The notes under the pieces: generated by a model | The model's database searches: none | The model's input: the letters and a program-made list of their open reading frames with translations, nothing else | What the model was told of the DNA's origin: nothing | Shown: positions 1-9,900 of the stretch, piece by piece | Layout: each line of letters starts with the position of its first letter | Numbering within the stretch: the first letter of the stretch is position 1 | Assembly (NCBI GenBank): GCA_016787645.1 | Contig: JAEUUF010000001.1 | Span: forward strand, 1-64,000 | Direction: 5' to 3' | Source of the DNA: Cyclobacteriaceae bacterium | GTDB taxonomy: Bacteria; Bacteroidota; Bacteroidia; Cytophagales; Cyclobacteriaceae | DNA length: 64,000 nucleotides | Program-made: the position numbers and the translations under genes

Positions 1-3000
1 CCGGATCTGTACATCATCCGTGCTGGCCGTACACGTACCGTTACTGATCGTCCAGCGCAACACATAGGTCGTGCCCGCTACTCCGTTGAAGGTCGTCGTC
101 GGGTTGCTCGCCAGTACAAAACTGCCGCCCGCCCCGCTCACGATACTCCACGCTCCCGTGCCGATTATTGCTGTGTTGGCCGCCAGTACCGCACTGGCCC
201 CGCATATGTTCTGATCCGCGCCCGCCGCTGAAGTAGTCGGGGCTGAGTAGTTAGTCAGTACAATATCCTCAAACGTGGCAGCGCAAGATCCACTGCTAAC
301 CGTCCAGCGCAAAGTGGCACTAGTGCCGGCGGGAACCCCGGTAATGGTAGTTGTATTCGATGATGGGTTGCTGATAGTAGCCGTACCCGCTTGTACTGAC
401 CATAATCCAGTGCCGACGCCAGGGGCTGTAGCCGCCATGGAGAATGTTCCGTTATTGCACTGGTCAATATTTATTCCGGCGTCAGCTACAGACGGAGGAG
501 CGCTATTTGTCAAAACAACCTCATCAAAGCTAGGAGTACACACCCCGTTACTGATGGTCCAGCGAAGTGTGGCGCTTGAGCCAAGTGGCACGCCAGTAAC
601 CCCGCTATTGAAGGCGCTTGCCGTGGTGATCGTAGCTGTACCCGATACTACCGTCCACAATCCTGTCCCCGTCGCCGGATTATTGCCGGCCAATGTAAAA
701 GCACTGCCATTACACTGTTCCTGATCTGCGCCTGCTGCCGAGATTGCAGGAGCAGTGTCAACCGTTACAACAACCGGCTTAATATCAAAGCATCCGGCAG
801 CTGATGTTCCTTTAATGAAATAAGTCCCTGCAGTTGCCATGGTGGGTGTCGCATAGGAAACTGAAGCTCCGGCATCCGTCCAGTAGGTGAAGACCAGGCT
901 TGCGGTAGACCCTGCAGTAACGGTTGCTGAAGTTAAGTCAACCGTTCCTGGAGCGCAGACGGCTGCCGGGTTAGTCACTACAACGGTAGGTGTAGGATTG
1001 ACCGTGGCTGTAACTGGCTGTATGGCGGTACAACCGCCAGCTGTTGTGCCTTTAATGTAATACGTGCCTGCCGTTGCAGTAGCAGGTGTTGCGTAGGCAA
1101 TTGTTGCTCCGGCGTCTGTCCAATAGGTCAACGTCAGTCCTGGCGTGGAACCAGCAGTGACTGCAGGAGCAGTAAGGTCTACGGTGCCCGGTGAGCAAAC
1201 CGCGGCTGGGTTGGTGATTGTCAGAGACACGGGTGGCTCCACCGTAATGCTGTTACTAGAAGCAACCTGAATACCATTCCCATCACGCACAGAGAGCGTA
1301 TAAATGGTGGATATTGCCGGATTAGCGACAGGGTTGGCAATTGTTGAACTGCTCAAGCCCGCGATGGGCGACCAGGAGTACACAACAGTCGGATCGCCGG
1401 TTGCAATGGTCGTCAGTGTGCTTCCGGCGCAAACGGTCCCTCCTCCACCAACGATACTAACAGTCGGATTGGCAAGCGTAATACCGGTACAGTAGGTATT
1501 AACTCCACCACCCAAGGGCACGGCGGTCAGTGTCATGTTCACGCCAGCCAGTACCACGCCTTTAATCCACGGGTTGGAATTTTGATCAAAGTTGCCCGGC
1601 AAATATGCGCCTGCTATACTTCCTGAAGCTCCTGTGACATCCGCTCCAACAAACGTTCCGGTGATGTTGGCCGTGGCTCCGGTAATGCCAGACTGGCCGA
1701 TAATCCAGTATCGGGTGAGGAAGTTTGCTGCACTTGCGTTGTTGGGATGCTTCGCATCCACGACCCGGGCGCTCACATAGGCAGAAGAGAAGGAGCCGGC
1801 GGTGACATTCACGGCCACTGGAGATGAGTCAACTCCGCCCGTGTTGTCTCCAATGGGGAACGTAAATGAGCCTGTGGCGTTAAACTCTTTTCGAAGTTCG
1901 CCACCGCTTGAAGCCAGGATTATTCCAACAGGGCCTGGTATTGTGGCCCCAGGGGCCAGGGTAAGGATATTGACTCCTAGATCAACATTCCCTGCGGGAA
2001 GATTCAATGAATTATTTACGCGCGCCGTACCTCCAAGTGTAGCAGTACCACCAGCCTGGTTAACCGTCAGGTTATAATAACTTGTAGGGAAGATCGACTG
2101 ACCGGTCCCATTATAAATTACCGTATTCCCCGAGTTAATTGCGTTAAGCGTATTAATGCCCACAGCACCGGACAAGGTCAGGGTCGCGCCCGTTGCCTGG
2201 GTAAAGTCTCCTGTACCATTCAGCGAAGTTCCAACGGTAAGCGAATTGTTGTTAATCAGTGTCACTCCCGCAACATCCACATTGGGAATCGAGAGTGTTC
2301 CAGTGAGGCTCTGGGTATTCGTATCAAACGTATGGACACTTGTTCCAGCCGTAAACGTTCCATTGTTGGTAATCCCACCGCGGAATGTCACGGGCGCTGA
2401 AAAATTTAGCCAGGTGGATCCAGCTCCAACGGTAACCAGGCCGACAAATGTCTGGGCCCCCGTACCGAGCAGGTTCAAGCTACTGGAATTAATTGTGGTG
2501 TTTCCACTAACAGTTAGCACAAAAGCCCCCGCAACAGTAAATGAAGTCCCGCTACCGACCACGAGATTTCCACCCACATTCGTATTTACGCCAACGGCTG
2601 CTGTCGATGAACCTGCCGTTGTCAGATTAAACAAATTCACAGGGGATGTCCCACTAATGTTTTGAACACCTGCCCCATTCAATGTGGTAGTGCTGGTTCC
2701 GGGAACAATGGTTGCACCGTTGTTAAGTAGATCACCACCGAGGTTTACCGTCGTTCCAGCAGTAAATGTTCCGGCGGTCAGGGTGACAGTGCCTGATACC
2801 GCTAGTGTTGAAGGAGCCGTGAAGTTACCGGCCGTTTGAGTCAGGTTGGCTGTATTCAGCGTAACTGTACTTCCCCCGGCACTGAGCGTACCACCGGATT
2901 TGTTGATGGTCAGGTTGTTGAATGTCTGGGTGGTCGCAGTGCCGTTGATGCTCTGTGCCCCAGCGCCATTGAAGGTTACTGTTCCAGCGCCGGGCACAAA

Positions 3001-4278
3001 CGTACCGCCATTGTTTGTGAAGTCACCGCCAACATTTGTAGCCGTACCGGCTGTGAAAGTTCCTGACGAGAGCAGCACGTCTCCCGAAGCATTGAGCGTT
3101 GCTGGACCAGTGAAGGAGCCTGCAGTTACCGTGAGGTCGGCAAGGTTCAGTGTAGTTGTACCGCCCCCGACCGTCAATGCTCCGCCACCCTTATTCACTA
3201 TGATGTTATTAAAAGTCTGGCTTGCATCAGTGCCGTTGATTTGTTGAGCAACCCCAGCGTTGAAATTGATCGTGGATGTGCTTGGAGTAAATGTGCCCCC
3301 ATTATCTGTCCAATTACCCACCACATTGTGTGTAAAACTAGCTCCATCCAAAGTAGCGCCCGAATTGAGGATTACATCGCCGCCGATGGTAAGTCCTGTA
3401 ACCGCCGTGGTACTGGCTGCACCTGAAATAGTGAGGTTGCCGGCTATGCTAGTAGTTCCTGCCTGCAGGGTTTTTGTCCCACTTCCCGACAATGTTAGAT
3501 TGCCGCCGATATTCACATTGTTGATCGTTTGGGCTCCTGCCCGATAATATTCAACTGTCCCTGCCAATGGCACCGCGACTGATGCAAATGAATAGTTAGA
3601 ACCCCAGTTGGCTGCCCCTACTCGCAACGTTCCTGCAGTAAATGAAGGGGTGGAAGCTGTTAGAAGAAATGTGCCAGGATCAAAGGTTCCATTGGTTAGC
3701 GAAAAGGTACTAGTTGCACTACCGAAGACGGTGATTGGGCTTGCTAACGTCACTGTACCGGATGGCTTATTGATGATGAGCTGACCATTAGTTGCCGCGG
3801 CGCCATTTATCACCCCTGATAACACTTGATTCCCCGAACCATTCAAGGTCAAAGCAAATGAGCCGGTCGCTGTTCCATTAAATGTGTAGTTGCCACCCAC
3901 ATTTATTACCCTGGCAGTACCCCCACCGTTGAGATTTCCAGTCCCCGAAAAGTCCGCTGAGACAGTCAATGACTGGCTAAAGTTTACAGTCAATTGAGAT
4001 GGGGCCGCTGCAATATTTACGGAGGCACACGCTGATGGGACGTTAACGGTCACAATGAAGCCGCCTTCTATAAATACAATATCCCCCGCCACAGGAAATA
4101 TCCCAGGCCCCACAGCTGCACCCCCACTCGTCAGGGACCATGTATTATTGTTGTTCCAGTTCCCTGTGGCACGGGAATAATAAGTCACTGCCTCGGCACT
4201 GAAGGCGATGAAAACAAAGGCTGAAATCGCCAGACTTCTCAGGATCAACGGCAGAGAATATGGAAGACGTAATTTCAC
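1..4278 (-). CDS. Giant repetitive surface protein, 3' end outside the window
   Basis: An open frame without stops runs from a GTG at 4278 to the left edge, giving at least 1426 residues. I chose this GTG because it starts a good Sec signal peptide (basic VKLRLPYS, a hydrophobic stretch, then AFSAEA) followed by YYSRATGNWNNNNTW, a common mature N-terminus of Bacteroidota exported proteins. There is no in-frame ATG upstream before the stop near 4400. About residues 60-800 are Gly/Thr/Asn-rich strand-turn repeats (GGDFTNNGGTF, NGAGAQSINGT) resembling filamentous-adhesin or autotransporter beta-helices, with a period near 96 residues. From about residue 900 there are two YWTDAGA units of about 80 residues, then three GADQ/GINIDQ...GTGxW units of about 82-86 residues, Ig/PKD-like. 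The C-terminus, where a type IX sorting domain would be expected, is not visible. It lies 180 bp after the lipoprotein gene on the same strand. Adhesin is an inference. Confidence 0.85.
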   Translation of the reverse strand, partial: MKLRLPYSLPLILRSLAISAFVFIAFSAEAVTYYSRATGNWNNNNTWSLTSGGAAVGPGIFPVAGDIVFIEGGFIVTVNVPSACASVNIAAAPSQLTVNFSQSLTVSADFSGTGNLNGGGTARVINVGGNYTFNGTATGSFALTLNGSGNQVLSGVINGAAATNGQLIINKPSGTVTLASPITVFGSATSTFSLTNGTFDPGTFLLTASTPSFTAGTLRVGAANWGSNYSFASVAVPLAGTVEYYRAGAQTINNVNIGGNLTLSGSGTKTLQAGTTSIAGNLTISGAASTTAVTGLTIGGDVILNSGATLDGASFTHNVVGNWTDNGGTFTPSTSTINFNAGVAQQINGTDASQTFNNIIVNKGGGALTVGGGTTTLNLADLTVTAGSFTGPATLNASGDVLLSSGTFTAGTATNVGGDFTNNGGTFVPGAGTVTFNGAGAQSINGTATTQTFNNLTINKSGGTLSAGGSTVTLNTANLTQTAGNFTAPSTLAVSGTVTLTAGTFTAGTTVNLGGDLLNNGATIVPGTSTTTLNGAGVQNISGTSPVNLFNLTTAGSSTAAVGVNTNVGGNLVVGSGTSFTVAGAFVLTVSGNTTINSSSLNLLGTGAQTFVGLVTVGAGSTWLNFSAPVTFRGGITNNGTFTAGTSVHTFDTNTQSLTGTLSIPNVDVAGVTLINNNSLTVGTSLNGTGDFTQATGATLTLSGAVGINTLNAINSGNTVIYNGTGQSIFPTSYYNLTVNQAGGTATLGGTARVNNSLNLPAGNVDLGVNILTLAPGATIPGPVGIILASSGGELRKEFNATGSFTFPIGDNTGGVDSSPVAVNVTAGSFSSAYVSARVVDAKHPNNASAANFLTRYWIIGQSGITGATANITGTFVGADVTGASGSIAGAYLPGNFDQNSNPWIKGVVLAGVNMTLTAVPLGGGVNTYCTGITLANPTVSIVGGGGTVCAGSTLTTIATGDPTVVYSWSPIAGLSSSTIANPVANPAISTIYTLSVRDGNGIQVASSNSITVEPPVSLTITNPAAVCSPGTVDLTAPAVTAGSTPGLTLTYWTDAGATIAYATPATATAGTYYIKGTTAGGCTAIQPVTATVNPTPTVVVTNPAAVCAPGTVDLTSATVTAGSTASLVFTYWTDAGASVSYATPTMATAGTYFIKGTSAAGCFDIKPVVVTVDTAPAISAAGADQEQCNGSAFTLAGNNPATGTGLWTVVSGTATITTASAFNSGVTGVPLGSSATLRWTISNGVCTPSFDEVVLTNSAPPSVADAGINIDQCNNGTFSMAATAPGVGTGLWSVQAGTATISNPSSNTTTITGVPAGTSATLRWTVSSGSCAATFEDIVLTNYSAPTTSAAGADQNICGASAVLAANTAIIGTGAWSIVSGAGGSFVLASNPTTTFNGVAGTTYVLRWTISNGTCTASTDDVQIR

Positions 4279-4427
4279 CGATGGGCCAAGGTTATTGATA
4301 CTGGGGCTGTTGCCAACAAGCAACCTTGGAGAGCAGTTGAGGTGTCGGTGAAATGCGGAAAAGAGGACAAGGGTAAAAGTCTCTGCATAGGGGTCGGCCA
4401 ACTAATCTCTTTATCTCCCTAAAAGAT

Positions 4428-4435
4428 CAAAAGTA
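4428..4435 (-). promoter_or_regulatory. Possible -7 promoter box for the surface protein
   Basis: On the minus strand the sequence reads TACTTTTG, a perfect match to the Bacteroidota -7 consensus TAnnTTTG. No clear -33 TTTG lies 19-21 bp upstream. Transcription from here would give a leader of about 140 nt before the GTG at 4278. That leader contains a short ATG frame (4387 to 4275) whose TGA overlaps the GTG start as GTGA. Confidence 0.35.
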
Positions 4436-4458
4436 ACCGAATTTCGCCAGTTTTTCCC

Positions 4459-5763
4459 CTAATTTTCGAACTTTCCTTCCCGACTGACTTTGATCAGAGT
4501 CATCTTAAACTCCCCCGCGTCAGGACGGCCGGTTCGCATGGTCCCAATAAGAATGATCTTTCCATCAGCGAGCTCGGCGACTGCTCCGCATTCGTCAAAC
4601 CCGGCACCCCCGAAAATAATAGGCTGAGTCCACCCCAATGACCCATCATTGTTAACACGGGTCAATACCCAGTTCTGATTATTGTCAAACCCATCTTCTT
4701 CAGCCAGGACAAAATACCCACCGCTTACTACCGACCGGTACACCGAAGTGTGTCCACTAAGACTGGTCCCCAGGTTGATAGAAAGGGTCTTCTGCTTACT
4801 CAGCACAAAACCATTGATGGCATCCGGCAACGAGGCTTCCGTAATAAACACATCCGAGGTAGCCGTGCTGGACTGAAGGAGCCCGGTTGTAAAATAGCCC
4901 GATGGCGTCGGTGCCACAGAGGTCATCTTTTCATCTGCCGAAGGGGCGCCAGAAAAAGTTACGTCGTTGATCGGGTCACCGTTTACTCCCAGGATCACAT
5001 ACCAGAAATTGTAATTCGGTGTGACTCCCAATGGAACCGTATTCGAGTAACCGAATGCATAGAAATTTCCGAATCCACCCGCCGGCGCCGGTACAATTCT
5101 GGCTGATCCGTCGTCAGAATACTTGCCATAGACTTGCAGCCAACTATTGGGGTACACGGTCAGGTTGGTATACACCCTAACCTTCAGGGCATCATGTGAG
5201 TCGGTGATGGACGGAACGGCACCCGTGTTTCCGGGATTTACATACGTAGATGTACCTGCAATCAAAAATCCATCGCTTATCTCGGTGATTGAGGAAACAT
5301 CTTCATCTTTATTAACCGTGGGAACTCCGGAAATATCTCTGACAACGATCGTAGCACTGTCGACTTTCGCACCATCCTGGGTGACGGTGATGACCATAAT
5401 GTCGCGAAATCCATTGTTATCGTATGTATTGCCTGCCAGGACAAGATTACCCGACGTGGTCAACTCAATGTCGCGTGCCTCTTCATTGTTCTTTCCGCCA
5501 AATTCCCTTTCCCACAATACTTGTCCATTCGCATCTGTCCTAACCACATACCACTGAGTGCCTTTCGTCGGCAAGGTTGGACGGCTGGTGCCAAAGAGTA
5601 CAAGACTGCCATCAGGCAATACAGCAAAATCACGCCCCGTCTGATCTCCATCCTGACCATAAAACCTAACGAAATAGGAAGTGGCTGGATTTTTAATGGA
5701 AGAAGTTGAATCACATCCCTGAAGAAGTGTTAGGAAAATCAACGGAAGAAAAACATGCCTCAC
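4459..5763 (-). CDS. Lipoprotein with beta-propeller-like repeats
   Basis: This 434-residue protein starts at GTG 5763, whose bases overlap the TGA of the upstream gene (GTGA), which suggests coupled translation. The N-terminus is a lipoprotein signal with lipobox LLQGC, so Cys17 would be lipidated. The rest is a series of degenerate blades of about 45-60 residues of the form FGG...D.......SG..VLAGNT, ending with FGGAGFDECGAV and ADGKIILIGT. This pattern is typical of beta-propeller proteins exported by Bacteroidota. No catalytic residues are evident. Its position after a STAND NTPase and an outer-membrane barrel suggests a surface or periplasmic partner of the barrel. The ligand is unknown. 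Confidence 0.8.
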   Translation of the reverse strand: MRHVFLPLIFLTLLQGCDSTSSIKNPATSYFVRFYGQDGDQTGRDFAVLPDGSLVLFGTSRPTLPTKGTQWYVVRTDANGQVLWEREFGGKNNEEARDIELTTSGNLVLAGNTYDNNGFRDIMVITVTQDGAKVDSATIVVRDISGVPTVNKDEDVSSITEISDGFLIAGTSTYVNPGNTGAVPSITDSHDALKVRVYTNLTVYPNSWLQVYGKYSDDGSARIVPAPAGGFGNFYAFGYSNTVPLGVTPNYNFWYVILGVNGDPINDVTFSGAPSADEKMTSVAPTPSGYFTTGLLQSSTATSDVFITEASLPDAINGFVLSKQKTLSINLGTSLSGHTSVYRSVVSGGYFVLAEEDGFDNNQNWVLTRVNNDGSLGWTQPIIFGGAGFDECGAVAELADGKIILIGTMRTGRPDAGEFKMTLIKVSREGKFEN

Positions 5764-6923
5764 TTCTTCTTCCCCCCTTCCTTCCGTATGGACTTGGCCA
5801 CGCTCTTGGTGCGCGCCTTCTTCACTTTTCGTGGATTATACAATGGCTTGATATAACCAAAAGACAACATGAGGTTATCCAACCGGAAATAGTCACTCAC
5901 AAAATGATAGCGGGTGATATTGCCTGACAGGTACGCATTGTGGTCCCCGATCTGTGCAGGGGACAACGAGGAAGGATCCTCATAATAAATCTTTGACTCG
6001 TCAGCCAGGTTGGTCATCCCCCCCATGTACCTCAGGTCGGCAAACAGGTAGTTCCTTCCAATCTTGTACTTGACACCTGCCCCAGCCACCCAGGACTTGG
6101 CAAACGTGCTCCGCTGGTTTGTCACCGATTCAGGTGGTCCTTCTGACACCAATTGTGATCCATTGGGCTTATTATCCACATAGGAAAACTGGTTAGTGGC
6201 CGACAACAGGATATTGGCCGCGATGCCACCATACACAAATGGCCGGAACTGCGGATTGACGACGAAGGAGTACTTCACATAAAATGGAACGTCAAACCAA
6301 AACTGACTCGACTGGATACTGATTTCATCCTGATTACCGAGATAAGTTACGTTTCTATAAAATCCGCGGTTCGAAAAGTTCGCCTCAATGCACAGGCTGA
6401 GGTTGTCATTGATATTCCAGTCAATTCCCCCGCCCACCTGGTAACCTATCCTTATCGGGTTCTCGGCAACCGAGGTATATGGTTCTGTTGACAACGAGTA
6501 AATCTGCTGGTAAATGGATGCATTGAGTCCAAGGCGAAAATGCGGTGTGAAAATCGGTGTCGCCGTGTACTGCTTGCTCAAGTAAACGATGTCAATGGGA
6601 TGGTCGCGTTCGTTGGGAACAAACTCGGGATCAGCCTTCAGCAGTCGCAGGTAATTGTCGCCAGCCGCCATGGGATCATCCAGGATCATGTACGCCTGGC
6701 ACAACACCAGGTAAGCCCGCACCTTCTGGTCATTGGACAGTTGACCGCCCGACAGGCAATCCTTGAGAATGGAGGGAATGCCATAAAAATGACCAGCATT
6801 GAACTCCGCCTCCGCTTGATCCAGCTTCTGATCACAATTCATTTCGCTGAGGCTAAGAGTTTGCGCGGTGCCTGCCGCACAATAGCCCAGCAGAAAAACA
6901 GAAAGTAAGAATCGCAGAATCAT
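5760..6923 (-). CDS. Outer-membrane beta-barrel protein with N-terminal helical (TPR-like) region
   Basis: This 387-residue protein has a signal peptide (MILRFLLSVFLLGYCAAGTAQ). Residues about 25-110 are helical and TPR-like (KVRAYLVLCQAYMILDD...AAGDNYLRLLKADPEF), a segment often placed before the barrel in this group. From about residue 125 the protein has alternating amphipathic strands (FRLGLNASIY, YQVGGGIDWNINDNLSL, FVYGGIAANILL, WVAGAGVKYKIG) as in porin-like OMP_b-brl proteins. The C-terminus is a basic tail rich in Lys and Arg. The ATG at 6923 shares a base with the upstream stop (TGATG), and its own stop overlaps the downstream start, so the three genes form a strict translational series. 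The role is inferred: an outer-membrane component working with the NTPase and the lipoprotein. Confidence 0.82.
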   Translation of the reverse strand: MILRFLLSVFLLGYCAAGTAQTLSLSEMNCDQKLDQAEAEFNAGHFYGIPSILKDCLSGGQLSNDQKVRAYLVLCQAYMILDDPMAAGDNYLRLLKADPEFVPNERDHPIDIVYLSKQYTATPIFTPHFRLGLNASIYQQIYSLSTEPYTSVAENPIRIGYQVGGGIDWNINDNLSLCIEANFSNRGFYRNVTYLGNQDEISIQSSQFWFDVPFYVKYSFVVNPQFRPFVYGGIAANILLSATNQFSYVDNKPNGSQLVSEGPPESVTNQRSTFAKSWVAGAGVKYKIGRNYLFADLRYMGGMTNLADESKIYYEDPSSLSPAQIGDHNAYLSGNITRYHFVSDYFRLDNLMLSFGYIKPLYNPRKVKKARTKSVAKSIRKEGGKKK

Positions 6924-9900
6924 CAGAAATCGCTTATCAACAGGCTTTGACAGGTCGACTCATACCCAATGCCATTGGCTACATAGATATCCCACTCTTC
7001 CTTCGTCATGTTTCTCTTGAGTTTCGGGCAAATCTTCTCCGCCAGCATTTTTGGATCAGTAGGCCAAACACGGACCTCACCGTCATTGCAGGAAGCAAGC
7101 AGGTAATCTGAACCCTCCGCAAACGCCAGTCGCCAGATGTTACCCCGGTTGTTGTCCATCACAATCGGAAGGTCTTCCTCATGATCCACTACCCACATCT
7201 GCAATTTCTTGTCATAACCCGCGCTGGCGAGCAACAAACCATCCGGGCTGAACTCCACATCCGAAACTCCTGCATTGTGCCCGCGCATCTCCTTGATAGT
7301 CTCCATGGTTACATAATCCATCAGCTTGACCGAGCCACGCCAGGTCGAGTCACTTCCCGTGTAACTAACATCCTTGAATTCAGTACCGTAAGCCAGGATC
7401 GAACGCGAAGGATGGAAGGCCACCGACAAGACCCGAACGTGATTGAGTGATTCATCCCTGCGCAGATCAAATGACCGGGTAATAAGATCCATTATGATCA
7501 ATTGTCCCGAGGCAGAGACCGCGGCGAGCAATTTCCCATCATGGCTAATATCGATTGACTTGATATCGTAAGGCAGCTTGGTCAGCACCTGGGTCTCTCC
7601 CGTTCTCGGATTTGACAATCGTATCGTGCGATCAGCACCGGCAGAAATAAAATCTGTTCCACCCGGGATAAATTTGATATCCGACACGAAACCTTTGTGT
7701 CCACGAATGATCCGAGGCTTTTCCCCAGGTGTGCTCAGGTCAAATACCTGAAGTGCTGAACTATCGCTTCCGTTGACAAGGTAATGATCATCATCACTGA
7801 GCGCCAATACCCGGTTGGGGTGCGGGTTGAAGTCGACCATCTCATCGGCCGTCAACTTTAGAAAGTCCCCTTTGAAAATCCTGCCGTCATTCCCGGTGGT
7901 ATAGAATGTGCTGTTCTTGTTGGATACAGCCAAGGCAAACATCTTGTTCTTCAGGTTGCCCGGAACTTTGGCGCGGTTGTAATTGAAGTCATTGGACAGT
8001 TTTGCCACTGAATAATAAAGCCCGTTGAAAACGTAAGGATCATACTTCTTTCCTCCGTAGTTTGTATGATACAAATAACCCTGCATGGCCAACAAGCCCG
8101 CCAAGGTGGGATCATCCATAGTCACAGACTTTGCCTCCAGGGACTGAGCAATGGACAGGTATAGCAAAGCATTGGCACGGTCCCGCTCCCGCGTCGCCAG
8201 TACAGTCTGTTGTTCTGCCCTTTCTCTTTCGAGCCGCTCCTTTCCCTGGGCAGCCAGCGCCAATTGTTCCTGACGCAACGCCTCCTGGTAGTTACGTTCC
8301 GCTCTCGCGCGCTCTACTACAGCAATCTGCAAACTGGAGTCTGCTTTACGCAACGCCTTCGCCGTTTCACGCTGGCTTTGTTCGGCCTGTATCCTCGCCT
8401 GTTCTGCCCGGTTCCTCGCGGCTATAGCATCTTCCTCCGCGCGGATAGCCTGACGCTCTTTCTGCCTTGCCAACTCGGCTTGGTTCTGCGCTTCAATGGA
8501 CTGCATGAATCCATAGATCATGAACAGAATTGCGATGATGGCCGCTATGCCTAAGACCACTGAGAATGCCCGCGCGCGCCGCAATGCCCGGCGTTGCAAG
8601 AGCTCCTGGTTCTTGAGTTCTGCCTCGTAAGTAATCCGGCTCGTATCCAGGAATACAATCGCCCGTTCAAACGCCACATCGTATCGCTGCGCCCAAATCC
8701 TGGTGGGCTGCTGTTTTTTCTGCCAGTTAAGTGCCAGTTGAAGATCGGGTGGCCTCCATAATCCAGCCTTACCGGTTTGGTACAAGGCTGCGGCATCTGA
8801 AATCCGCTTGTACATCTGTGCAGATTCAAATTCCTCCTCCACCCAGTTTGTGAGTCGAGTCCAGATACGCATGAGACTTTCATGCGAAAGCTCAATGGTG
8901 CTGGCCCCGGTTAGCCGCACCTGGCTACCCGGCATCAGGAAGGAGCGCCCGGGTTTGCGGAAACATTCAATTACTCGAATTACATCATCCTCTGAAGCGC
9001 TGCACAATTCAGCAATAACACCCACTTTGGCCTGTCGCCGAAGCCCCTGGTTCTCCTGGTTCTTCTCGGTAATACTTTTGAACAACACTTCCGCGATTTC
9101 CCTTTCGGAAGTGTTTAGTTCCTCATAAGCCTCATTGGCATGCAACGAAAGGGCCTGACCAATTTTTCCAATGGCATTGTAATGCCGTAAATCCATCGGT
9201 TCACCAGGCTCCCGGTTGGCTACCCAATAGTCCCACGTCCGCATGAGGGCGTGCTGAAGAATGGGCAACTGATCCTGGTTGTCCCCAATATCATTGAGAA
9301 GTTTCTTTACCAGTCGGGGTGCTATTCTACCACCGCCAACAGCAACAGGTCCTTCAATGGCCAGTCGCTTTTGCTCACGGCCCATCTGGGGAACCAGGTA
9401 ATTGCTTTCATTTATCGCCTCGGTCAGCCCGGTAAACACCGAGCAATCACCGATGAAATCTGACCGGAGGCTGAATGATACGTAGATAGGAACCTCCCGC
9501 TGCTTGATGGCGGTCAATATCAGGTTAACATACTGCGAAGCCTCATCGGTTGATTCTTCCCCGGTTTCCCTGAATCGGAGGAGCTCTTCAAACTGGTCGA
9601 TCAGGAGGAAGAAGTTCTGACTGTCCTCCCCTTGTAGGTAGCGAATTACCTCCACGAGGCCATTGGAACCACTTCGTAAGACCGACCGGATGATGGCTTG
9701 TTGAATAGGCTTGTCTTCCTGTTTGAGGGACCCCCTGCCTTGCAGGTAATTGACAATTGCATCCGTAAGATTAGAGATCGGAGATGCGCCCGGTCTAGTC
9801 GGCAATACCTGCCAATTGGGGCCATTTTCAGTTAAGTAACCGCCATAAAGGACTGGCACAAGCCCGCAGGCAACAAGGCTGGACTTACCACTGCCAGAGT

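Noticed and set aside
275-3547. Several plus-strand open frames rich in Val, Pro and Ala
   Set aside because: They are antisense shadows of the repetitive surface-protein gene on the minus strand, which is open throughout and has a signal peptide.
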